This document shows positions 7,222 to 15,963 of a stretch of 43,053 nucleotides of DNA, in pieces; within the stretch, counting starts at the first letter, position 1; every line of letters begins with the position of its first letter. Below the pieces are notes generated by a model that saw only the letters and a program-made list of their open reading frames with translations, did not search any database and was not told the DNA's origin. A program made the position numbers and the translations under genes. Source of the stretch: an uncultured Acidobacteriaceae bacterium (GTDB taxonomy: Bacteria > Acidobacteriota > Terriglobia > Terriglobales > Acidobacteriaceae); NCBI GenBank assembly GCA_903828675.1, contig CAIKND010000039.1, positions 1 to 43,053 on the forward strand, in the 5' to 3' direction.

Positions 7222-8061
7222 ATGGAGACAGGCCAAGCCAGCAAGACCGCCCTGCGCGTTGCCATCCGCCGCGCCGCGCACCAGTTGACTGACCTGCCCC
7301 CGGTTCTCGACGATCCCATCGCGGTGCGGCTGGTCGGCCCCTCCTACCCCAGGGACATGGAGCGCGCCATGCATCCCGTCGCGCGCGACTTTCGCGCCTT
7401 CCTGGCCGCGCGCAGCCGCTATGCGGAGGACCGTCTGGCAGCCGCCGTCGCCCAGGGTATCGCGCAGTACGTCGTTCTCGGCGCAGGCCTCGACACCTTT
7501 GCCTATCGCAATCCGTTTCCCTCGCTGCGGATCTTTGAAGTGGACTTCCCCGCCACCCAGCAAGGGAAGCAGGCCATGCTCGCCGAGGCCGCCATACCCG
7601 TTCCCGGCAACCTCACCTTCGTCCCGCTCGATTTTGAAAATAATACTCTGCAAGACGGCCTTCGCGAGGCAGGTTTCGATGACCGCTCACCCGCATTTTT
7701 CAGTTGGCTCGGAGTGGTGCCCTACCTCACCCTGGACGCCTTTCGCGCCACGCTCGGCGTACTTGCGCACATGCCCGCCGGGTCCGCCGTCAGCTTCGAC
7801 TACACGCTCTTGCCGGAATCCCTCAGCCCCGCGCGCCGCAAGGTCTTCAACACCCTGGCCGCGCGCGTAGCCGCCGCCGGAGAGCCTTTCCAGCTCTTCT
7901 TCATGCCCGACCAACTGGAACAGGAACTGCGCCGCGCCGGATTTCGCCGCATCGAGCAAGTAGATACGAATCAACTCAACGACCTCTACTTCCACAACCG
8001 CTCCGACGGCCTCAAGCTCTCCCCGGTGCGCGTCGGCATGCTGGCCACCGCCTGGGTGTAA
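7222..8061 (+). CDS. Class I SAM-dependent methyltransferase (LCMT/TIGR00027-like)
   Basis: A 279-residue methyltransferase of the leucine carboxyl methyltransferase fold. The YVVLGAGLDTFAYR segment is the SAM-binding motif I (G-x-G-x-D-T), preceded by RSRYAEDRL. IFEVDFPATQQGK is motif II, and FFSWLGVVPYLTLDAF is the family LGV-YLT motif. In actinobacteria related proteins modify small molecules or lipids, but the substrate here is unknown. It is apparently monocistronic and divergent from the EamA gene. Confidence 0.88.
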   Translation: METGQASKTALRVAIRRAAHQLTDLPPVLDDPIAVRLVGPSYPRDMERAMHPVARDFRAFLAARSRYAEDRLAAAVAQGIAQYVVLGAGLDTFAYRNPFPSLRIFEVDFPATQQGKQAMLAEAAIPVPGNLTFVPLDFENNTLQDGLREAGFDDRSPAFFSWLGVVPYLTLDAFRATLGVLAHMPAGSAVSFDYTLLPESLSPARRKVFNTLAARVAAAGEPFQLFFMPDQLEQELRRAGFRRIEQVDTNQLNDLYFHNRSDGLKLSPVRVGMLATAWV

Positions 8062-8311
8062 GCGCCGCCGCAACTCATTACTACTAGTGGCTGTTTCTTA
8101 TGCTTTCGGAGGGAGCAGGAACCCGAAGGTGTTCAGCACCCTCAATACAGGGGATCCAGGATTGGCTCCAGGTTTGGGCCTTCCATACCGCAGCCAGTTT
8201 AGCAGCAGGTGGAGAGGCATGGGGTCCAACAGGTCAGGGGCATGTGCAAATGAATCGGGAGGCTTCCGCCTCCCGATTCCTCAAACGGCCTTGCCTCTAA
8301 GGCTCAAGCGG
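8062..8311. other. Intergenic region without a supported gene
   Basis: Between the methyltransferase and the convergent GloVer gene I see only the hairpin at 8252-8279. Short frames here have no codon or similarity support. Confidence 0.6.
8252..8279. terminator. Hairpin between convergent genes
   Basis: A perfect 12-bp stem (GAATCGGGAGGC / GCCTCCCGATTC) with a 4-nt TTCC loop lies 33 bp past the stop of the minus-strand GloVer gene. There is no clear T-tract on either side, so termination is likely but not certain. Confidence 0.65.
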
Positions 8312-9862
8312 TCAAAACACCTGAGCGTTTGCCGTTGCGGTCCCGCTCTCAGCCCCGATCGTCAGGCTCACGGTTACTGAAGTCGATCCCGGTACGAAGC
8401 CTTGAATCGCGGCAGAGTAGGACCAGTTTCCGTTGCTGTGGGGCGAAAGGAACATTGTGACTCTCTTTGATCCGGAGACAACGCTGGCAAGATATCCGCC
8501 GAGCGCGGCGTGGAACGTGCCAGGCGCAAACGTTTGGCTGAAACTGCTGGTTCCAGCGATAGAGAGGGTGACAGGCTGGGTGGTGGGATCGATGCTGCTT
8601 GCCGAGTGGAACTGCCCGCTTACAGCCGTCGAGCGCAGGAACCTGACCACGATTGCCTGGGCGGTAAAGTTTTCGAGTTGAGCCGGCGGTGCCGTCAGCT
8701 CGAAGACGATCCCGTTATTTGCCGAAGACCCACCGAACTCCGTGGTGCCGAACAAATTACCCGCCGCGTCCATATAGAGCCCCGCCGCAGGTTCGTTCCC
8801 ATCTGTGTAGTCGACAAAGGGATGAAGTACCGTTAAATTGCCCGCGGAGTCCAGCTTGAAGACCGCGCCAAGGCCGCCCCCGCCTTCAATTGTTGTCCCA
8901 TAGAGATTGCCGGCCGCGTCCCTGGGAAGGTCTCCAATCGGGTGAAATCCGTCAGTACCGTCAAAGGCATGCAGCTCAGTAAAGTTGCCGGCGCTATCTA
9001 TCTTGAAAATTGCGCCCATGTTGGAAGCCCCGCCATCGAACGCTGAACCGTAGATGTTCCCCGCCGAATCCAGTGTCAGACTGCCGGAGGGATATGCCCC
9101 ATCCGCGTTGGTAAAGTTGTGCAAGATCACATAGTTGTTGCCGGCGGTATCCAACTTGAAGACGGTTCCAAACGTGTTGGCCCCGCCATTCTCGGTTGTG
9201 CCATAAAGGTTGCCTGCCGCATCCAGGGTCAGGCGTGCGGTAGGTAAGATTCCGTCCGAGGGTGTAGCTCCGAAGCTGTGCAATGTCGTTGCATTCCCGG
9301 AGGCGTCGATCTTGAACACACTGCCGCTGCCGTAGTCCCCGCCGAGGAACAACGTGCCATAGAGGTTCCCTGCGGCGTCGATGATCAGGCCCGAACGCGC
9401 CTGGGCAGGAACGTTGTAGAGGACGCTCAAATGATTTGAGGTATCCAGCTTGAATACGGTTCCATTGCCAATGCTTCCACCCGCGCCAGTGATTCCGTAG
9501 ATATTGCCCGCCGAATCCAGGACTGGGCTTCCCTGCGGTCCCGACCCATCAGTCAGGTTGAAGGTGTGCAGCACGGTTTCGTTACCGGCGTTATCGATTT
9601 TGTAAACCGTACCGTACCCGGCGCCACCTATAAACGTGAACCCATAGATGTTGCCAGCCGCGTCTGTCACTACGCCACCGAGGGGATTGTTCCCGTCGCC
9701 GTTCGTACCCGTAAACCGGTAGACGACGCTGTAGGTCTGCGCATGAACTGCGCTGGCTGCAAGCGCGACCATCGTGAGCAGGAGCAAAAAGATGCCGACA
9801 ACGGAGGTTGCCGTTCGCCGACGCACAAGCGCTATCGGATTTTTCGTCCAAATCGTTTCCAT
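8312..9862 (-). CDS. Secreted GloVer-repeat (TIGR03803-type) beta-propeller protein
   Basis: About 516 residues. A basic N-terminus and hydrophobic segment (VVGIFLLLLTMVALAASAVHA) form a signal peptide. Seven repeats then follow, each built on D(A/S)AGN(I/L)YG-T..GG.-G.VFK(L/I)D-.GN-TVLH.F. This is the GloVer pattern common in acidobacterial and other environmental genomes. The repeats should fold as a seven-bladed propeller or similar. A C-terminal domain of about 130 residues has no family I recognise and ends in a beta-rich TVSLTIGAESGTATANAQVF. GAGGTG sits 4 nt before ATG 9862, so that start is chosen over the upstream TTG. Function is unknown, probably extracellular. Confidence 0.85.
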   Translation of the reverse strand: METIWTKNPIALVRRRTATSVVGIFLLLLTMVALAASAVHAQTYSVVYRFTGTNGDGNNPLGGVVTDAAGNIYGFTFIGGAGYGTVYKIDNAGNETVLHTFNLTDGSGPQGSPVLDSAGNIYGITGAGGSIGNGTVFKLDTSNHLSVLYNVPAQARSGLIIDAAGNLYGTLFLGGDYGSGSVFKIDASGNATTLHSFGATPSDGILPTARLTLDAAGNLYGTTENGGANTFGTVFKLDTAGNNYVILHNFTNADGAYPSGSLTLDSAGNIYGSAFDGGASNMGAIFKIDSAGNFTELHAFDGTDGFHPIGDLPRDAAGNLYGTTIEGGGGLGAVFKLDSAGNLTVLHPFVDYTDGNEPAAGLYMDAAGNLFGTTEFGGSSANNGIVFELTAPPAQLENFTAQAIVVRFLRSTAVSGQFHSASSIDPTTQPVTLSIAGTSSFSQTFAPGTFHAALGGYLASVVSGSKRVTMFLSPHSNGNWSYSAAIQGFVPGSTSVTVSLTIGAESGTATANAQVF

Positions 9863-10563
9863 CAATCACCTCATGTGTGAAAGTGCTGTTGCGAAGAGGT
9901 CCGGGGCTATGGCTGGCTTACGGCGGAATGTGAGCGGAAAATCCGCATTGCCTTAATCCGAAACTCTCAATTGGTCTCGTGCCTGGAGGGCTGTATCTTG
10001 CCGCTTGCCTCCACGAGCGACCCGGTTTCAGGTTGTCGCAAGCGCAGGCTGTGACGAGCGGATGCCCCTAACTTTCCGGCAGTCCATATCGCTGGGATTC
10101 GAGCAGAATTACCTTACACGTCTAACGCATCTATTCAGGATTTCTGGCTGCAAAAACCCTTGTACTTAAATGGGTTCATAATCCTGAAGTTACAGATGGA
10201 AACCATCCTTGAATTAAGAAGAACTCCCGTCTTTGATGAGGCGCAAATTCACGGCAGAAATGCTCTCGGGAACAGTCCAGACTGTGGCGGATGGCCCAGT
10301 TCTATAGCAATTTCAGGATTGGTATGGCGGGTGGCCCCGATCCATCAGTCCTTTCCAAACCACGACGTGGGTGCCCCCGGTCCCTCGCTTTTGGGGACCG
10401 GGGATGGCAACCTCCAACCCTCCCGCCAGATCACTCCCCTAAAGTCGCCCAGTGATCCCCGACCTGGCCGCATATAGCCATCGGTTGTCGCCAACAGCCC
10501 AACCCCCACATCCAGACGCACTCCGCCCACAGCCCCCGCCTCCCGCCGCGCTAAGATGACTTC
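9863..10563. other. 700-bp intergenic region between divergent genes
   Basis: This stretch separates the GloVer gene from the lptE-like gene. I see a two-tier stem-loop (TTCAGGAT 10134-10141 with ATCCTGAA 10181-10188, inner AACCC 10155-10159 with GGGTT 10172-10176) and one dispersed hairpin repeat at 10370-10403. No convincing coding frame is present. The promoters of both flanking genes should lie here, but I cannot place them. Confidence 0.6.
10370..10407. repeat. GGGTGCCCC-type intergenic hairpin, copy 2
   Basis: GGGTGCCC is followed by a 10-bp inverted repeat (CCCCGGTCCC at 10375-10384, complement at 10394-10403, loop 9 nt), then GATGGC. It has the same layout as the copy at 6034 with a different stem sequence. 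Confidence 0.6.
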
Positions 10564-11082
10564 ATGCGCCTCTTCGCTCTTGCCTCGTTTGCGGCCCTGC
10601 TCGGGCTCGCCGGTTGCGGCTATCACACGCTGGGCGCCGCCACCCATCTGCCGCCCGACCTGAAGACACTGGCAGTTCCGGTATTTGCCACGCACACCGA
10701 GGCCTATCGCACTGAAACAGCCATGACCAACGCCGTCATCCGCGAGTTTGCCGCGCGCAGCCGTTTCCGCGTCACTCCAGACGAGCGCGCCGACGCAGAC
10801 GCCGTGCTGCACGGCACCATCTTGAAGGAATCCGTCCAGCCGCTCACCTACAACTCCTCCACGCAGCAGTCGTCCAGCTTTCTCATCACCGTGGTGGCTT
10901 CTGTAACGCTCAACGCCCGCGACGGCAAAATCCTCTACGAGAACAAGAACTACGTCTTCCGCCAGCAGTTTCAGTCCACCACCGACCTCACAACCTTCCT
11001 GCAGGAAAACCCCGCGGCCATTGACCGCCTCTCGCGGGAGTTCGCCCGGACCCTCGTGGCCGATGTGCTTGAAGGCTTCTGA
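10564..11082 (+). CDS. lptE: LptE-like LPS-assembly lipoprotein
   Basis: A 172-residue lipoprotein. The signal peptide ends in the lipobox LAGC, followed directly by GYHTLG, the GYxL start typical of LptE. The mature domain has PPDLKTLAVPVFATHTEAYRTE and a later stretch (NARDGKILYENKNYVFRQQF) matching the LptE fold. LptE plugs the LptD barrel that inserts lipopolysaccharide into the outer membrane. lptD is not adjacent, but an LptF–LptG fusion is encoded at 30580-32919. The neighbours do not point to a local operon. Confidence 0.85.
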   Translation: MRLFALASFAALLGLAGCGYHTLGAATHLPPDLKTLAVPVFATHTEAYRTETAMTNAVIREFAARSRFRVTPDERADADAVLHGTILKESVQPLTYNSSTQQSSSFLITVVASVTLNARDGKILYENKNYVFRQQFQSTTDLTTFLQENPAAIDRLSREFARTLVADVLEGF

Positions 11083-11450
11083 GCCCGCATTTTCCTTCCC
11101 TGCTTTTTGCATATAATTACCCTTCCCCGGCGCACAATTGAACTATCAGGTCCAAAATTGGCCGATGACGCACCAACCGTCGTGGCCAAACCCCTCCGCA
11201 ACCCCATCGTAATACCCCTGAAGGCCCCCACCGCCACCCCCTCCTACCCTCCCTACCCACCCCCCCTCCCTATAAAGCCGCAAGACCATGAAACTGTGGA
11301 TGCTCCAGGCAGTTGCCTGCTGCGGACACTCGCCCGTCGCGCATAAGCTACTTTTAATCAGAAAGATGGGTCCATCTTCAAGGGCCAGTCAGACCCTCGG
11401 CCCCTGCGCATCTGTACACCGTTCTTACCGATGCGCTACCCTTGCTGGTC
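11083..11450. other. Intergenic region upstream of the GH3 gene
   Basis: A 368-bp gap. It contains a TATAAT at 11112-11117 without a good -35 and a strongly pyrimidine-rich, C-tract stretch (about 11195-11275). Short frames such as the one from 11107 are proline-rich by composition and not credible genes. Confidence 0.5.
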
Positions 11451-14006
11451 ATGACAAACCAGAAAAAAGCCACCACTGTATCTCTTTTCGCTTTCGTCCT
11501 AGCATGCCTGACGCCGATTCTTTCCGGCTACGCCGCGGCCCAGGCGCCCGTGCCCGATTCCCCAGCCATTGAGGCCAAAGCCCACGCACTTGTGGCTAAA
11601 CTCACCCTGGAACAAAAGATCGAACTGCTCGGCGGCATCGACAGCATGTACACCCATGCCATGCCCTCCATCGATCTGCCCCGCTTCAAGATGTCCGACG
11701 CCTCCGTAGGCGTTCGCACCTGGGGACCAACCACCGCTTATGCCGGCGGCGTCGCCCTCGCCGCCACCTGGGACACGCAATTCGCACGCTCGCTCGGCGA
11801 GGCCCTCGGCAACGACGCCCGCGCCCGCAGCGTCAACTTCCTGCTCGGACCCGGCGTCAACATTGCGCGCTCGTCCATCGGCGGCCGTAACTTCGAGTAC
11901 CTCTCTGAAGATCCCTTCCTGAACTCGACTCTTGTCGTTCCCTTCATTCAGGGCGTTCAGTCCAAAGGCGTCATCGCCACCGTCAAGCACTACGCGCTCA
12001 ACAACCAGGAATTCAACCGCCATAACGCCAGCTCCGACATCGACGAGCGCACCATGCGCGAAATCTATCTGCCCGCCTTCGAGGCCGCTGTCGTCAAGGG
12101 CCAGGTCGATTCGGTCATGAATTCCTACAACCTCATCAACAACGTCCACGCTACCCAGAACGAGTTCCTGAACAATAAGCTCCTCAAAGGCGAATGGGGC
12201 TTCAAGGGCATTCTCATGTCCGACTGGGATGCAACCTATGACGGCGTCGCGGCAGCCAACGGCGGCCTCGACCTTGAGATGCCTTCACCGAAATTCATGA
12301 ACGCCAAGGTCCTTCTCCCCGCCGTCAAAGCCGGCCAGGTCAAGGAATCCACCATCGACGACAAGGTGCTCCGCCTCATCCGCACCGAGCTTCGCTACGG
12401 CTTCACTGACCGTCCTCAATTCGACCCGGCTGTCTCCACTTATTCGCTCGCCGATCGCGCCATCGCCTTGCAGGGCGCTCTGGAAAGCATCACGCTGCTC
12501 AAGAACGACGGCAATCTCCTCCCGCTCGATGCGGCCAAAGTTAAGACCATCGCCGTCATCGGCCCCAATGCCTTTCCGGCCGTCATCGGCGGCGGCGGTT
12601 CGTCCGAGGCCCACGCCTTCGAACCCGTTTCCACCCTCACCGGAATCGCCAACATCCTCGGCCCCGATGCGCATGTGCTCTACAACCGCGGCCTGCCCGA
12701 CATGAACGATGTCTTCCACCGCATGCGCTGGGATGGTGGCGTCAAGGTCGAGACCTTCTCGAATCGCGACTTCACTGGAACGCCGGTCACCGGAAACCGT
12801 CGCAACGTCGCCGAATGGAAGCCGAACGAGTGGGAGCCTGAGGACCCAAGCCCGCGCAGCATCCGCTACACCACCTCCTTCAAGGCCGGCGAAGCTGGAA
12901 AGTATCTTCTCATCGCAGCAGCCTCTGGAGCGGACGCCTTCAAGATCCAGGTGGATGGCAAGCAGGTCCTCGACCAGGTCCACGCCGAGGGCCAGGTGCC
13001 CAAGTACGCCACCGTCGATCTCACCGCCGGCCAGACCGTCGCAGTCGTAGCCAACTACCTGCCCGGCGCCGCCGGCCTCCGTTTTGGGTTCGGCTTGGTC
13101 TATGAGCCTGAACTGATCTCGGCTGAAGCTAAGCAGTTCGCCAAGCTCGCCGACGTAGTCGTAGTTGCCGCTGGCTTCGATGCGCCCAGCGAAGGTGAAG
13201 GCCACGACCGTAGCTTCACTCTCCCCTGGGGCCAGGACGCGCTAATCGAGGCCATCGTCGCCCTCAATCCTCACACCATCGTCACCCTTACCGGTGGCGG
13301 CGCGATGGACACACACCGCTGGATTAAGCAGGTTTCAGCCCTGCTCCACGCCTACTACCCCGGCCAGGAAGGCGGAACCGCCGTCGCCCAAATCCTCTTC
13401 GGCAAGCACAACCCCGAGGGCAGGCTCCCCATCAGTTTCGAGCGCGATTGGGAAGGCAGCCCTTCACAGCCCTACTACTACTCCACACCCGGCGCCGATA
13501 CCAAGCTCCATGTAGCCGAAGTCGACCACAAGCCTATGGACTACACCATCGGCCACATCAAGTACGGTGACCGTCTGCTCGTCGGCTATCGCTATTGGAC
13601 CACCATCGGCAAGCACCCGCTCTATCCATTCGGCTACGGGCTCAGCTATACAACCTTCAGCTTTGCCAACATCCATGCGCCCGCCACGGCCGCCTCCGGC
13701 TCCACGGTCCCGGTCAGTTTCGACGTCACAAACACCGGCACCGTCGCCGGGGCTGAAGTTGCCCAACTCTACGTTTCAGATCCTTCCACCAAGGCAATCC
13801 GTCCCGAGCGCGAACTCAAGGGTTTTGAGAAGATCCGTCTCAATCCCGGCGAAACCAAGAATGTGACTCTCAACTTGGACGCCCGCGCATTCAGCTACTG
13901 GAGCGAGTCCGCCGGTAAGTGGACCATCGATCCAGGCAAGTTCACCATCCTCGTCGGCGACTCCAGCGAAAACACACCGCTCCACGCCGACCTCACCCTC
14001 AACTAG
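11451..14006 (+). CDS. Secreted glycoside hydrolase family 3 beta-glucosidase-like enzyme with PA14 domain
   Basis: 851 residues from ATG 11451; an in-frame TTG at 11442 is an alternative start. Order: signal peptide (about 1-31, ending SGYAAAQA), GH3 N-terminal barrel with KHYALNNQE and nucleophile Asp258 in LMSDWDATYDG, GH3 C-terminal domain (from about 340), an inserted PA14-like domain (about 415-555), and a C-terminal fibronectin-III-like domain (about 755-851) ending in the usual SWxP-type region. GH3 enzymes with this architecture remove terminal beta-linked glucose or xylose from plant-type glycans, and PA14 helps select the sugar. It acts in the periplasm or outside. A strong terminator follows the stop. 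Confidence 0.93.
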   Translation: MTNQKKATTVSLFAFVLACLTPILSGYAAAQAPVPDSPAIEAKAHALVAKLTLEQKIELLGGIDSMYTHAMPSIDLPRFKMSDASVGVRTWGPTTAYAGGVALAATWDTQFARSLGEALGNDARARSVNFLLGPGVNIARSSIGGRNFEYLSEDPFLNSTLVVPFIQGVQSKGVIATVKHYALNNQEFNRHNASSDIDERTMREIYLPAFEAAVVKGQVDSVMNSYNLINNVHATQNEFLNNKLLKGEWGFKGILMSDWDATYDGVAAANGGLDLEMPSPKFMNAKVLLPAVKAGQVKESTIDDKVLRLIRTELRYGFTDRPQFDPAVSTYSLADRAIALQGALESITLLKNDGNLLPLDAAKVKTIAVIGPNAFPAVIGGGGSSEAHAFEPVSTLTGIANILGPDAHVLYNRGLPDMNDVFHRMRWDGGVKVETFSNRDFTGTPVTGNRRNVAEWKPNEWEPEDPSPRSIRYTTSFKAGEAGKYLLIAAASGADAFKIQVDGKQVLDQVHAEGQVPKYATVDLTAGQTVAVVANYLPGAAGLRFGFGLVYEPELISAEAKQFAKLADVVVVAAGFDAPSEGEGHDRSFTLPWGQDALIEAIVALNPHTIVTLTGGGAMDTHRWIKQVSALLHAYYPGQEGGTAVAQILFGKHNPEGRLPISFERDWEGSPSQPYYYSTPGADTKLHVAEVDHKPMDYTIGHIKYGDRLLVGYRYWTTIGKHPLYPFGYGLSYTTFSFANIHAPATAASGSTVPVSFDVTNTGTVAGAEVAQLYVSDPSTKAIRPERELKGFEKIRLNPGETKNVTLNLDARAFSYWSESAGKWTIDPGKFTILVGDSSENTPLHADLTLN

Positions 14007-14017
14007 CAAGCCCGCCC

Positions 14018-14060
14018 ATCAACAGAAATGCCCCGCTACCTGCGGGGCATTTCTGTTGAT
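14018..14060. terminator. Strong bidirectional hairpin terminator
   Basis: A perfect 19-bp stem (14018-14036 with 14042-14060) and a 5-nt TACCT loop begin 12 bp after the GH3 stop. The convergent serpin gene stops at 14144, so the hairpin can serve both strands. Confidence 0.85.
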
Positions 14061-14143
14061 GCTGGGTGGGGAGCGGTAGCCTTGCCACCATTCTCCATTT
14101 TGTTTAACACGCATTTTTGTTCCTTGTTAGTTTCCAATTTCGG

Positions 14144-15379
14144 CTAGTTGACCGGATTCGAAACCCTTCCCATGAACAAAATGGAACCGGTCGAATTCTG
14201 CACGATCATGAAGATAAACGGATGGTCCGCGCGGAAAACCTCCCTCTCAAATTCGACGCTCTTGCCGTTCATGATCACAGCCGTCGCCGCCGCCGCCTCG
14301 CTGCCTTCTTCATTCACGTCGATCATGGCCTGATGGATAACCTCGGAGATAAAAAGATTCTTGTGGCCGGTGATGCCGGCGAAATCCGCGAGATTTTCGT
14401 TGAATGCCTCGGGCATTCCCATACTGCTGAGTCTGGATTTCAGAAGGTAACGTGTCTCGAATTTGAAGCGCGGGATAAAGACATCCACCTTCTGCGACCG
14501 CATGCTGCTGTGAAGTGTTTGAATCTTCTCGGCGGTGAGGCTTTCTCCCAGCTTTTCAACATCTCCATCAGGCAGAATAGCCATCATCGAGAGTTCATTG
14601 TCCACATAAGGCAACTCAATCGCGGCCAGCCCGTCCTGCCTCACGAAACGGAAATGCCCGGTCTGCTGCATCATCGGCGCTCGCACCTTTTTGGTGGCGC
14701 TCACGTTGAATGCCTCGTCCTTGGTTGCTGCTTTCTTGAACGGCGAGGCCCAGTCGCCTTTAAAGTAGATTGCGTTGGTCAGCACCAGCCGGGTCAGGTC
14801 GCTGATGTCGTCGGGATGGATCAGATCCCTGATCTTTCCGGCAGTCTTGTCTTCAACCCACGTGTTGATCTTGCGTATGCTGCCTGCCTTATCGCCCGCA
14901 TAATCTACCGAGTTGAACCCACCACCATAAAATCTCGAAATTGTGCCCGTGAAGGCTGACTGGAAGGGATAGCCCTTCTGACCCCACAGTGCATTCGCAA
15001 CCTCCAGCTTGTAGTGTTTGCCCGGGCCTGCCTTGGTTCCATCCAACAACTCGGAATAGCCTGCTTGCCGCTCTGCATCAGGTAGGTTGAAGTGCAACAC
15101 CCCGGCCATCTCCTTTTGCGTGTTGTTGCGGCTGCCCTCAAAGGTCATCGCCAGCGCAGTCGAAATGCTGTAAGGAGAGACGAAGATGTTCTTCTCCGTA
15201 TCGGACGCGTTGACCATACGGTAGAAGTCGAAGGCAAACTGGTTATTGGAATTGACGATTGCCGCCAGGTTCTTCCCGTTCGCTTGCCCATCCTGCGCAA
15301 GTAACCCCGTAGTGCCGGCAAACAGCGCTAATCCTGAGATTGTCGCCGTCAGTGCTCTAATGTTGCGAGAAAATGCCAT
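14144..15379 (-). CDS. Secreted serpin (serine protease inhibitor)
   Basis: 411 residues from ATG 15379, which has AAGGAG 7 nt upstream; the TTG 15 bp further upstream merely contains that RBS. A signal peptide (about 1-29, to GLLAQ) precedes a full serpin fold with NIFVSPYSISTALAMTFEGS and TLVLTNAIYFKGDW-like blocks. The reactive-loop hinge is EEGSEAAAATA from Glu357, with small side chains as in inhibitory serpins. Counting from the hinge puts P1-P1' at Lys373-Ser374, which would trap a trypsin-like protease. The C-terminus DHPFIFMIVQNSTGSILFMGRVSNP is typical. Role inferred: defence against, or control of, secreted proteases. Confidence 0.94.
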   Translation of the reverse strand: MAFSRNIRALTATISGLALFAGTTGLLAQDGQANGKNLAAIVNSNNQFAFDFYRMVNASDTEKNIFVSPYSISTALAMTFEGSRNNTQKEMAGVLHFNLPDAERQAGYSELLDGTKAGPGKHYKLEVANALWGQKGYPFQSAFTGTISRFYGGGFNSVDYAGDKAGSIRKINTWVEDKTAGKIRDLIHPDDISDLTRLVLTNAIYFKGDWASPFKKAATKDEAFNVSATKKVRAPMMQQTGHFRFVRQDGLAAIELPYVDNELSMMAILPDGDVEKLGESLTAEKIQTLHSSMRSQKVDVFIPRFKFETRYLLKSRLSSMGMPEAFNENLADFAGITGHKNLFISEVIHQAMIDVNEEGSEAAAATAVIMNGKSVEFEREVFRADHPFIFMIVQNSTGSILFMGRVSNPVN

Positions 15380-15680
15380 GATTATCTCCTTCAAAATTCA
15401 CCCTGAGCCCACGGCCAGCGGCACCCCGTGAATCGCGCTTCGGCTTCTGCGGCGTTGATCCTGCCTATTGCGGTCTGTGTGCGGCTGCGTCCCTTTCCGT
15501 TCCGATCACAACTATATGCGCAGTCGCCTCGCGAGCGTCGGCCTGCGCGGGTTTCAATTCCAGGTAATACCCTAACTGCTTGGCTACAATGTGTCACCGC
15601 GTACGAGAATACAATAAGTCAGTTACAAATCAACCATGAGTCTGTAGCATTACTCTTCCGATCGAATGAGGAGGGCTTGT
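15380..15680. other. Divergent intergenic region
   Basis: About 300 bp between the serpin and zinc-ribbon genes, which point away from each other. Promoters for both must lie here. The AT-richer part near 15600-15660 is the likeliest site, but no clear -35/-10 pair stands out. Confidence 0.45.
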
Positions 15681-15950
15681 ATGGACGAACGCGGGAGTCA
15701 TCTCAACGAAGATCCCCAGAAACAAGTCTGGACCGGGAAGCCATGTCCCCACTGCGGCAGCAGCGACATTCTCTCAGGGCTCGAATGCAACCTCAACGCT
15801 GAAGTCGGACCCTTTGGCCTCTCCTATCGCGCCGTAGCGTTCTTCAGGGGAACTGAAAAGCTCTATGTCGATCTTTGCCGTGCCTGCGGTACTATCCAAA
15901 GGCAATATGTAAAGAACCCAAGTCGCAATTGGGTTCAAAGCACCAGATAG
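15681..15950 (+). CDS. Small zinc-ribbon protein of unknown function
   Basis: 89 residues from ATG 15681, preceded by GAGGAGG at a 6-nt spacing; a frame opening at 15666 would bury that RBS. Two CxxC knuckles (CPHCGS near residue 27 and CRACGT near residue 69) plus a further Cys in GLEC suggest a zinc ribbon around a beta-rich core. No catalytic motif is visible and I do not recognise the family. It lies convergent with, and 13 bp from, the GH20 gene. Confidence 0.7.
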   Translation: MDERGSHLNEDPQKQVWTGKPCPHCGSSDILSGLECNLNAEVGPFGLSYRAVAFFRGTEKLYVDLCRACGTIQRQYVKNPSRNWVQSTR

Positions 15951-15963
15951 GCATACTCAAAAA

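Noticed and set aside
9866..10120. Possible riboswitch (cyclic-di-GMP type) upstream of the GloVer gene
   Set aside because: I looked for the conserved core and tetraloop-receptor bases and did not find them.
11107..11346. Proline-rich frame of 79 codons before the GH3 gene
   Set aside because: It arises from C-tracts, lacks an RBS and shows no similarity.
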